Assembly (NCBI GenBank): GCA_903824725.1
Contig: CAIJXU010000094.1
Location: forward strand, 1 to 33,078
Origin: an uncultured Bacteroidota bacterium
Lineage (GTDB): Bacteria; Bacteroidota; Bacteroidia; Chitinophagales; Chitinophagaceae
Length of the DNA stretch: 33,078 bases
Direction of reading: 5' to 3'
In this document: piece by piece, positions 26,097 to 33,078 of the stretch
Layout of the letters: each line of letters opens with the position of its first letter
How positions within the stretch are numbered: position 1 is the first letter of the stretch
The notes under the pieces: generated by a model
What the model saw: the letters and a program-made list of their open reading frames with translations, nothing else
Database searches by the model: none
What the model was told of the DNA's origin: nothing
Made by a program: the position numbers and the translations under genes

Positions 26097-27566
26097 TTAA
26101 TCTTTCCAACGCCATTCGCCTGCAATTTGCAAGGGTTCTTTCAAATTATTCTTCAATAAAAATTGTTTCGTTTCTTCGTCGGTTAAATGTTTTGCTTTTA
26201 TTTCATTGGCATCTGCGATGCCGTATAATAACATGGAGCCATATCTTACTGTATTTTGCAATTCTTTTTCATTCACTAAATCAAATACATCACAATCGGC
26301 ATGGTAACAGGGTGAAGCGCCTTTTGGCAAACCTCCACCCGCCGCGCCCCCATTGGGTATTCCGCGAAGCATAAAGGGTTGATGATCGCTGTGCAAACCA
26401 GCGCCTACTGAAAAAGTATTTTTGAAATTAGTGTCTATTTTATTTGCGATCGTTCCAATACTTTGAAATAATGTTCTGCTTTCTTCTGCACTAGTCGAAA
26501 AACCTTTTGGATCATTGGTCATATCAAAATTTAACATGTATCTAATTTGTTCAATACTTTTATCTTTCATAGAAGCCGCTACATAAGCTCTTGACCCTAA
26601 TAGTCCTTGTTCTTCTCCCATGAATAATACAAATTCAATACTGCGAGCAGGCTTTAATTTTAAGCTAGCAAAAGTGCGTGCCATATCTAAAACCGAAAAA
26701 GAGCCTATCCCATTATCAATGGCTCCTGTTGCTAAATCCCAACTATCCAAATGACCTCCAATGACTATTTTTTCATTAGGAATACTAGCTCCTTTTATAG
26801 TTGCAACTACATTTCTTGCTTTAATCATGCCCGAAAAATTAGTCATATCTATATGGCTCCATAATTTTTCCTTTTTAAGTTGCTCTTTTAATAACATTCC
26901 ATCTTCTTTTCCGATACATACAGCAGGGATGGGAATTAATTTGCCTGTGACAGATGCGGTGCCAGTTAATAATACGCCGTTAGCCGGTGTGTTAATCACA
27001 ATAATTCCTTTTGCACCGTGCTTTGTGGCAATGGCTGTTTTTTCGGAGCGATGCAAACCCGGCGTGCCTGGTTTAGAGCCTGGAAGTATACCTAAATATA
27101 CAAGCGCAATTTTCCCAACCACTTTTTCAGGATTTGCAATATAATCTTCCTCTACGCCGTTTCCCATGTCTACTACTTCTAAAGTTAGATTTACTTTTAC
27201 TGGTGAATGGGCTAATGAAACTGATTTTATAGGTTTTAAGTTATTAATGTCCGAACCGATCTTCACTAAAATATTACCTCTACTCCAACTCTCTACTTCA
27301 AATGGTTGAAACCTTAAATTCGTGTAGCCGTATGACTTTAGTAAATTAAAAGTGTAGGATTCTGCTTTGTGCCCATTTGCCGAACCTGTTGTACGATGTC
27401 CGATGGTTTTAGATGCAATTTTTAGAGAGTTGTACGCATTAGAATGTGTTAAAACTTCCTGATTAATCTTAGAAAAAAGGTCATTCCATTCAGGTTTTGC
27501 TTGTCCCCATAATAAATTCGTGTTAATTATAGAAATAAGGGTAAGAAGTAAGGCTATTTTTTTCAT
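26097..27566 (-). CDS. secreted M28-family zinc peptidase
   Basis: A 489-aa exported metallopeptidase of the aminopeptidase/carboxypeptidase type. The chosen ATG at 27566 gives a clean signal peptide (MKKIALLLTLISIINTNLLW then GQA). A TTG at 27599 would add 11 residues ahead of the signal peptide and is less likely. A PA-type insert is suggested by the IALVYLGILPGSKPGTPG and KGIIVINTPANGVLLTG region (about 155-200). Zinc ligands appear in GGHLDSW, GAIDNG, MGEEQG, NFDMTND and CYHADCD, the standard two-metal set. The plasma glutamate carboxypeptidase-like group fits the length. Peptide specificity is unknown. Confidence 0.92.
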   Translation of the reverse strand: MKKIALLLTLISIINTNLLWGQAKPEWNDLFSKINQEVLTHSNAYNSLKIASKTIGHRTTGSANGHKAESYTFNLLKSYGYTNLRFQPFEVESWSRGNILVKIGSDINNLKPIKSVSLAHSPVKVNLTLEVVDMGNGVEEDYIANPEKVVGKIALVYLGILPGSKPGTPGLHRSEKTAIATKHGAKGIIVINTPANGVLLTGTASVTGKLIPIPAVCIGKEDGMLLKEQLKKEKLWSHIDMTNFSGMIKARNVVATIKGASIPNEKIVIGGHLDSWDLATGAIDNGIGSFSVLDMARTFASLKLKPARSIEFVLFMGEEQGLLGSRAYVAASMKDKSIEQIRYMLNFDMTNDPKGFSTSAEESRTLFQSIGTIANKIDTNFKNTFSVGAGLHSDHQPFMLRGIPNGGAAGGGLPKGASPCYHADCDVFDLVNEKELQNTVRYGSMLLYGIADANEIKAKHLTDEETKQFLLKNNLKEPLQIAGEWRWKD

Positions 27567-27731
27567 ATGGGGTATAATTATTTCTGCTAATTTATCCAAA
27601 ATTTGTCACAAAATATACTACTTGGAAGTTTAATATGCTAATAAGTATCATGCAAGTTAAAATGTGTATATTTAGGGTAGTCTAATTAGACAAAATAAGT
27701 ATCGCTTATATATTCATTTAAATATTTTTTT

Positions 27732-28643
27732 ATGTTTTTAATTATTTTAGGATTGGTCATATTTTTTGCTGCAGGTGCGTTGAAAAATTTGGATTTGCCT
27801 ATCTCGCAACATAGTGGAGCAGTTCGATCTGTAGGATTGGTTATTGTAGTGATTGGATTTTTGGCATCTAGTGTAAAGCAAATTGACGCAGGTGAAATTG
27901 GTGTAAAATCATTATTCGGAAAAGTGCAAGATGATATTTTATATAGTGGACTTAATATGGTTAACCCATTAGTCACAGTCAATACTATTGATGTTCGAAC
28001 GCAAAATTATACTATGAGTGGTGTGCACAACGAAGGGGACCAATCAGGAGATGACGCCATTCGTGTTTTAACTGCAGATGGTTTGGAAGTCGTTATTGAT
28101 TTGACAGTATTATACCGAGTGCAATCAGGACAAGCACCTAATATAGTAAGACAAATTGGGTATGATTTTAAAAATATAATAGTAAGACCCATCACTAGAA
28201 CAAAAATCAGGGATAATGCGGTGTATTATACAGCAGTTGATTTATACTCTGTAAAAAGAGATGAATTTCAAACAAGAATTTTTAAAACGATAGAGGCTAA
28301 CTTAAAAGAAAGAGGATTTGTATTAGAGCAATTATTAGTTCGAAACATCACATTGCCAGCTACAGTAAAAGCTTCTATCGAAGAAAAAATTAAAGCGGAG
28401 CAAGACGCTCAAAAAATGCAATTTGTTTTGCAAAAAGAAAAACAAGAAGCGGAGCGTAAAAGAGTGGAAGCGCAAGGTATTGCCGATTATCAAAAAATTA
28501 TAAGTTTAGGATTAGGGGATAAGCAATTACAGTATGAGCAAATTCAAGCTATGAAGAGTTTGATGAATTCGCCTAATTCAAAAGTAATTATCATGGGTGG
28601 AGGTGGGAAAACGCCTATCATTTTAGACGGTAAAGGGAATTAA
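27732..28643 (+). CDS. SPFH/prohibitin-family membrane protein
   Basis: A 303-aa membrane-anchored scaffold of the prohibitin type. Two hydrophobic stretches (about 1-15 and 31-48) precede an SPFH domain (about 50-215) with VKSLFGKVQDDILYSGL and VVIDLTVLYRVQ, then a charged coiled coil (about 216-275, IEEKIKAEQDAQKMQFVLQ). The C-terminal tail ends KVIIMGGGGKTPIILDGKGN, similar to other Bacteroidota prohibitins. These proteins oligomerise and organise membrane proteases or microdomains. It is followed after 22 bp by the three-domain hydrolase, possibly on the same transcript. Confidence 0.92.
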   Translation: MFLIILGLVIFFAAGALKNLDLPISQHSGAVRSVGLVIVVIGFLASSVKQIDAGEIGVKSLFGKVQDDILYSGLNMVNPLVTVNTIDVRTQNYTMSGVHNEGDQSGDDAIRVLTADGLEVVIDLTVLYRVQSGQAPNIVRQIGYDFKNIIVRPITRTKIRDNAVYYTAVDLYSVKRDEFQTRIFKTIEANLKERGFVLEQLLVRNITLPATVKASIEEKIKAEQDAQKMQFVLQKEKQEAERKRVEAQGIADYQKIISLGLGDKQLQYEQIQAMKSLMNSPNSKVIIMGGGGKTPIILDGKGN

Positions 28644-28665
28644 TTTTTTAATAGCTTAATCTAAT

Positions 28666-30828
28666 ATGTATTTTTTAAATAAACATATTTCGAAATTTAA
28701 AGTAGTCTTTTCTTTTTTTATTTTAAATATACTTTTCTTAAATACTATTTTTGGTCAACAGCCTATTAAAATTGCTTGTGTTGGTAATAGTATTACTTAT
28801 GGTATAGGGGTAGTGAATAGAGAAAAAAATAATTTTCCACAACAATTGCAATCGCTACTTGGGGTATCTTACAAAGTAAGCAATTTTGGCACTAGAGGGG
28901 TCACTTTATTGCCTGATGGTAACTTGCCCTATGCTAATACAACTGAATATAAAAATAGTATTAAATGCAAGCCCAATATAGTTGTAATTGATCTTGGTAA
29001 TATTAACCCAAAGGAGGTGGAACTTTATAAGCAAAATATAAATAAAGCTTTTTATGAAAATTTTGAAAAGGACTATACACGATTAATTATGTCGTATTCT
29101 AATCTACCTTCCCATCCTCGCATCATTTTGTTATTGCCATTGCCTTCTTTTTTAGTAGATAGTAATTCTGTTTTTAAACAAGTCATTCAGCAAAACATTA
29201 TTCCACGTATTCAAAAAGTAGCCTTTGAGACAGGGGCGGAACTGTTGGATGTACATTCCTTATTTGCAGATAAACAAGATTTGTTTTTAGATAAGGTACA
29301 TCCTTCTTCTTTAGGCGCTACACTCATTTCAAAGCGATTGTATGAGCTTATTAAATTGAATGAAGTGAAACAAGCATCTGTTTTTTTAAAAGTAAAACAA
29401 ACAAAAACACTCAGCTCTTTTTATGGTTTTGAATGCATCGATTTTACATTTAATAATAGAAATGCAAAGATAGTAAGGCCAAAAAAAGTAGTGAAAGGAT
29501 CGCCTTGGATTTGGAGAGCAAGATTTTGGGGGCATGAGCCACAAACAGACATAGCATTATTAGAGAGGGGTTTTTATATTGTTTATTGCGATGTAGCTGA
29601 ATTATATGGGAATAAGGAATCTGTTTTAATATGGGATCAATTTTACGCCTACATGCAACAGTTGGGCTTGTCAAAAAAAGTAGTGTTAGAAGGCATGAGT
29701 AGGGGTGGTGTCTATATATATAATTGGGCATACCATAATCCAAAGAAAGTTGCTGCGGTATATGCAGATGCCCCTGTATTGGATTTAAAAAGTTGGCCCG
29801 GTGGAAAAGGGAAAGGACCTGGAAGCAAAGAGGATTGGGCTATTTTTAAAAATGATTATCGATTGACAGAAGAACAAGCCAGTCAATTTCAAGATCATCC
29901 AATTGACCACGCGGATAGTATTGCAAAAGGAGGCTTCCCCATGCTGCATGTGGTAGGTGATGCAGATGAAGTGGTGCCTGTTCAAGAAAACACAAATCCA
30001 TTTGAGATTAAAATTAAAAAGGCGGGTGGTTCTATAACTGTCATACATAAACCTGGAGTGGGGCATCATCCACATAGTTTAGAAAATCCAACGCCCATTG
30101 TTGATTTTGTATTAAAAAGTACAGGATACAATACTCATTTTGCCTCTATAGCAACGCCATCCGCGGAATATCGTTCAGCGGCAGGATGGAAAGAAGGAAC
30201 GGATTGGTGGGTACAAAATGACGATATTAATCAACTCATTACATCTAATAAGAAGCTGGATATTATTTTTTTAGGTAATTCAATTACACAAGGAATTGGA
30301 GGAGAAAGGCCTTCTGTGACTTACAAACCTGGTAAAATATTTTTTGATAGTGCGTTTAAAGGATATCAATGGGTGAGTGCTGGAATTTCTGGTGATAGAA
30401 CACAACATGTTCTTTGGCGATTACAACATGGAACTTATGCGTCGGCTAAACCTAAAGTAATTGTTCTTACAATTGGAGTTAATAATTTTAATGAGGATTC
30501 AGGTGAGGAAACTGCATCAGGAATTAAATTAATATTACAATGGATGAAATTGCATATGCCTCAAACTAAAATTATTTTAATTGGACCCTTACCTACAGGA
30601 CTAAAACCTGAATCTAGTAATCGCTTGAAATATGAAGTAGTTCATTCTATTATTAAAAAGGAAGTAACCCATCAAATCATCTATTTACCCTTGACTAAGT
30701 ATTTTATAAAAGAGAATGGCGATTTGGATACCCGATTTTGTTCAGGGGATGGGATTCATTTAATTGAGCCTGGATATGAATTATGGGCTAAGGTTTTAAG
30801 TGAAGTGGTAAGGAAAATGATCAAATAA
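28666..30828 (+). CDS. secreted three-domain hydrolase: SGNH - alpha/beta hydrolase - SGNH
   Basis: A 720-aa exported protein with a signal peptide (about 1-30). Domain 1 (33-235) is SGNH-type with GNSIT (Ser42) and DKVH (Asp209, His212), but the block III Gly-x-Asn is altered to LGNIN. Domain 2 (about 250-490) is an alpha/beta hydrolase with GMSRG (Ser345), Asp432 or Asp434, and His468 in GHH. Domain 3 (about 530-720) is a second SGNH domain resembling PAF-acetylhydrolase types: GNSIT (Ser539), GISGDRTQHVLWRL, GVNN (Asn606/607) and GDGIH (Asp695, His698). Carbohydrate deacetylation or de-esterification is the most natural guess. Substrates are not evident. Confidence 0.88.
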   Translation: MYFLNKHISKFKVVFSFFILNILFLNTIFGQQPIKIACVGNSITYGIGVVNREKNNFPQQLQSLLGVSYKVSNFGTRGVTLLPDGNLPYANTTEYKNSIKCKPNIVVIDLGNINPKEVELYKQNINKAFYENFEKDYTRLIMSYSNLPSHPRIILLLPLPSFLVDSNSVFKQVIQQNIIPRIQKVAFETGAELLDVHSLFADKQDLFLDKVHPSSLGATLISKRLYELIKLNEVKQASVFLKVKQTKTLSSFYGFECIDFTFNNRNAKIVRPKKVVKGSPWIWRARFWGHEPQTDIALLERGFYIVYCDVAELYGNKESVLIWDQFYAYMQQLGLSKKVVLEGMSRGGVYIYNWAYHNPKKVAAVYADAPVLDLKSWPGGKGKGPGSKEDWAIFKNDYRLTEEQASQFQDHPIDHADSIAKGGFPMLHVVGDADEVVPVQENTNPFEIKIKKAGGSITVIHKPGVGHHPHSLENPTPIVDFVLKSTGYNTHFASIATPSAEYRSAAGWKEGTDWWVQNDDINQLITSNKKLDIIFLGNSITQGIGGERPSVTYKPGKIFFDSAFKGYQWVSAGISGDRTQHVLWRLQHGTYASAKPKVIVLTIGVNNFNEDSGEETASGIKLILQWMKLHMPQTKIILIGPLPTGLKPESSNRLKYEVVHSIIKKEVTHQIIYLPLTKYFIKENGDLDTRFCSGDGIHLIEPGYELWAKVLSEVVRKMIK

Positions 30829-30841
30829 TCTTTAGATTAAT

Positions 30842-30877
30842 GGCTCGACTGCGATAAGCCGACTTCTTGAAATCAAG
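30842..30877. repeat. two small inverted repeats after the hydrolase gene
   Basis: GGCT (30842) pairs with AGCC (30857) over a short interior that also holds TCG/CGA. Directly after it, CTTGA-AA-TCAAG forms a second 5-bp inverted repeat (30866-30877). Neither is followed by a T-run. They could be a weak terminator or an operator for the sulfatase gene 39 bp downstream. Confidence 0.25.
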
Positions 30878-30915
30878 ATATATAAAATATATACTATATT
30901 TATTCAAAATATATC

Positions 30916-32868
30916 ATGTTCAAGACAAATAAAATGCTTAATAATATTAAATCATTTGCAAAAATATATTTGCTTGTGATTTTCATATTTTTTGTATTTA
31001 GGGGGTTACTTTTTATTTTGAATACTGATAAAGTTATTACCGATGAAATATTCGATATTATTCGTGCGTTTATTATGGGGTTTAGATATGATATGGTGAT
31101 AAGTGGTTATATTTTATTATTACCTTTTTTGGTCATTAGTATTATTACTTTTTTTACATCAGTTACGCCATTTTTTAAGCGAATTTTATTTTATTATGTG
31201 TTTATTTTATTTACTTATGCTTTTTTAATATGCACAATAGACATTCCTTATTTTATACAATTTTCTTCTAGATTTTCAGTTACAGCTCTTGCCTGGGCCG
31301 ATAGCTCATTATTTATTATAAAAATGATCTTGCAAGAGCCAGTGCATTTTTTATATATGCTATTTTTTGTTTTGGTGGCCTTTTTATTCCGTAAGTCTTT
31401 AATAAAGATTTTTAAAGATGGGCATGATTTTCAAAAGACTCATAATATATATTTACATTTTTTTATTTCTATTTTATCATTAGGGATTATTTTTCATGGA
31501 ATAAGAGGGCGTATTGAGAGTAAATCTCCTATTCGTATTGGTACTGCCTATATAACAAATAATCCTTTTTTGAATCAACTTGGTTTGAATCCTAATTTCA
31601 CATTTATTACTAGTTATTTGGAAGAAGCAGATCCTAAGAATCAAGAAATAAAATTGATTGACGAGAGCGTTGCTTTAGCAAATGTTAATGCCTATCTTAA
31701 TTTACAAGATCAAAAGGCATCAAATCCATTTTCAAGAGAGATTAAATATAATGGCATTGACACTTTAGATAAAAAAAATATTGTTTTAATTATCATGGAA
31801 AGTATGAGTGCCTCAAAAATGAAACGACATGGTAACACAAATAACCTAACTCCTTTTTTAGATAGTTTATCAAATGAAGGGTATTATTTCGAAAATTCAT
31901 ATTCTACAGGCTTACACACTTTTAACGGAATATTTGGGACCTTGTTTTCTTTCCCTGCTATTTTTAGGCAACAACCAATGCATATTATTTCTAAAGTCAA
32001 CTATCATGGCATAGCAACTTCATTAAAAAATAATGGTTATACTACTACTTACTTTACTACTCATGATGGTCAATTTGACAATGTTGAAGGATTTCTTCGA
32101 GCAAATGACTTCCAGAATATCATAACTCAAAAAGACTACCCATCTGATCAGGTAAAAAGTACTTTGGGTGTCACGGATGAGTTTATGTTTGATGCTTCAA
32201 TTCCTATTCTCAATGATTTGTATGATCAAAAGAAAGTTTTTTTTACAACTTTTATGACAACAAGTGACCATGTACCCTATATTATTCCTGATCACTTTAA
32301 GCCAAAGAATAGGGATATTAAAAAACAAATTGTTGAATATGCGGATTATTCCTTGCGCAGTTTTCTAGTAAAAGCAAAAGCGCAGCCTTGGTTTAAGAAT
32401 ACTTTATTTGTTTTTGTAGCTGATCATGGTACTGTTATGACTAGTCCCTATGAGATTTCATTAGATTATGTTCACATCCCACTATTATTTTATAGTCCTG
32501 AATTAATAAAAGAGAAGAAGGTATTTTCAAAAATGGCTGGTCAAATTGATGTATATCCTAGTATTATGGGCTTACTAAAATTGCCTTATATGAATCAAAC
32601 TTTAGGTATTGATTTATTTAAAGAAACAAGGCCATACATATTTTTTAATGCAGACGATAAGTTTGGCGTAATTGATACCAGTAAGTTATTGATCGTTAGG
32701 AGGGATAAGAGCGTCGATTTATTTGATTATAAGATTAACAATCCAAAAATTAAATCAATAAAAGATACCGCCTTGATGAATAAGATGCAGAATTATGCGA
32801 TATCTAATTTGCAAGCTTTTCAATACTATATGAAAGAATCTAAGCAAATTGTTTTAACCAAGCATTAA
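30916..32868 (+). CDS. LTA synthase-family membrane sulfatase/phosphotransferase
   Basis: A 650-aa protein with about five N-terminal membrane helices (from about 14 to 200) and a periplasmic sulfatase-fold domain (about 290-620). Metal and catalytic motifs are IIMESMSASKM (Glu as metal ligand), YSTGLHTFNGIF with the probable nucleophile Thr, TTSDHVPY and FVFVADHGTVM. In Gram-positive bacteria this family polymerises lipoteichoic acid; in Gram-negative bacteria members transfer phosphoglycerol or phosphoethanolamine to glycans and lipids. The latter type of role is more likely here. The ATG at 30916 is 87 bp after the hydrolase stop codon. Confidence 0.9.
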   Translation: MFKTNKMLNNIKSFAKIYLLVIFIFFVFRGLLFILNTDKVITDEIFDIIRAFIMGFRYDMVISGYILLLPFLVISIITFFTSVTPFFKRILFYYVFILFTYAFLICTIDIPYFIQFSSRFSVTALAWADSSLFIIKMILQEPVHFLYMLFFVLVAFLFRKSLIKIFKDGHDFQKTHNIYLHFFISILSLGIIFHGIRGRIESKSPIRIGTAYITNNPFLNQLGLNPNFTFITSYLEEADPKNQEIKLIDESVALANVNAYLNLQDQKASNPFSREIKYNGIDTLDKKNIVLIIMESMSASKMKRHGNTNNLTPFLDSLSNEGYYFENSYSTGLHTFNGIFGTLFSFPAIFRQQPMHIISKVNYHGIATSLKNNGYTTTYFTTHDGQFDNVEGFLRANDFQNIITQKDYPSDQVKSTLGVTDEFMFDASIPILNDLYDQKKVFFTTFMTTSDHVPYIIPDHFKPKNRDIKKQIVEYADYSLRSFLVKAKAQPWFKNTLFVFVADHGTVMTSPYEISLDYVHIPLLFYSPELIKEKKVFSKMAGQIDVYPSIMGLLKLPYMNQTLGIDLFKETRPYIFFNADDKFGVIDTSKLLIVRRDKSVDLFDYKINNPKIKSIKDTALMNKMQNYAISNLQAFQYYMKESKQIVLTKH

Positions 32869-33039
32869 CTTTTACGATAAATGATTCAATAAAAGCGCAA
32901 CATTTAACTAGCTAGGTTGTGAACTGGGATTCTTGCCCAAAGTTTTTTGATCCATCTTTATTGTTATAATTAACTCTAAATCAAGGGGAATTGTCCAAAA
33001 TATGGCTAAAATTCATCTCCGATGGAGTTGTATTTTAAG
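32869..33039. other. noncoding tail after the sulfatase gene
   Basis: About 170 bp without a convincing gene. It holds a 6-bp inverted repeat CTTTTA/TAAAAG right after the stop codon, and a weak hairpin TGGG/CCCA (32925-32939) followed by T6 (32943-32948) that could terminate the sulfatase transcript. Otherwise I see nothing in it. Confidence 0.4.
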
Positions 33040-33078
33040 GGAATATGCAAGAAAATAGGTTGGAATATGCAAGAAAAT
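33040..33078. repeat. 22-bp-period direct repeat at right edge
   Basis: The 17-mer GGAATATGCAAGAAAAT occurs at 33040-33056 and again at 33062-33078, separated by AGGTT, giving a 22-bp period. The window ends exactly at the end of the second copy, so more copies may lie beyond it. Confidence 0.8.

Noticed and set aside
27567..27599. Extended TTG start for the M28 peptidase
   Set aside because: It would place 11 residues ahead of a clean MKK-type signal peptide; the internal ATG fits export better.
30866..30877. CTTGA-AA-TCAAG as a further FNR/FixK box before the sulfatase gene
   Set aside because: The TTGA and TCAA half-sites are 2 nt apart; FNR/FixK boxes need 6 nt, so the geometry is wrong.
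33040..33078. Possible start of a CRISPR array at the right edge
   Set aside because: The copies are only 17 bp with a 5-bp spacer, far below CRISPR spacing, and no cas gene is visible.

Overview
The window looks like a chromosomal segment of a low-GC, Gram-negative, aerobic or microaerobic member of the Bacteroidota, plausibly close to Chitinophagaceae. The reasons are the AT-rich sequence, candidate promoters of the Bacteroidota type (TTTG / TAnnTTTG), a fused CcoN-CcoO oxidase subunit, and protein families such as the ADSGATK-type BadF kinase. The family-level placement is inference. I see no rRNA, tRNA, CRISPR array, insertion sequence or phage gene. The window is densely coded and no gene-free stretch exceeds about 210 bp.

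Layout. (1) 180-6184, minus strand: gltB-gltD, encoding NADPH glutamate synthase, ending at a strong intrinsic terminator. (2) 6401-9585, minus strand: a likely operon etfB-etfA-bifunctional nuclease-ispE. (3) 9673-11422: a small TPR protein (plus), an unrecognised 188-aa protein and a BadF/BadG-type sugar kinase (minus). (4) 11527-13098: a membrane-anchored S41 C-terminal processing peptidase. (5) 13185-22346, plus strand: a complete cbb3 cytochrome oxidase locus in the order ccoI-ccoS-ccoNO (fusion)-ccoQ-ccoP-ccoG-ccoH-DsbD_2/SafE-like protein-small coiled-coil protein. ccoS and ccoQ are short genes read here directly from the sequence. (6) 22349-24707, minus strand, meeting the oxidase operon tail to tail: a soluble PAS histidine kinase and a response regulator whose output is a CRP/FNR-type module. 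(7) 24818-27566, minus strand: a fatty-acid-hydroxylase-family membrane protein and a secreted M28 peptidase. (8) 27732-32868, plus strand: an SPFH/prohibitin-like protein, a three-domain secreted hydrolase (SGNH, alpha/beta, SGNH) and an LTA-synthase-type membrane sulfatase. The right edge ends in a 22-bp-period direct repeat.

The most interesting proposal is that regions 5 and 6 form one oxygen-control circuit. The kinase PAS domain aligns without gaps to the heme-binding core of rhizobial FixL, including the proximal histidine (His75 here). The partner regulator joins a FixJ-like receiver to a FixK/FNR-like DNA-binding output in one protein. Inverted repeats with the core TGAT-N4-ATCA, the geometry of FNR/FixK boxes, lie upstream of ccoI, upstream of ccoS-ccoNO (a pair 22 bp apart, placed where a class II activator would sit relative to a TAnnTTTG element) and upstream of the kinase gene itself. 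This would be a condensed FixL-FixJ-FixK cascade encoded beside its target. The genes and DNA boxes are seen directly. Heme binding, phosphotransfer and box recognition are inferred.
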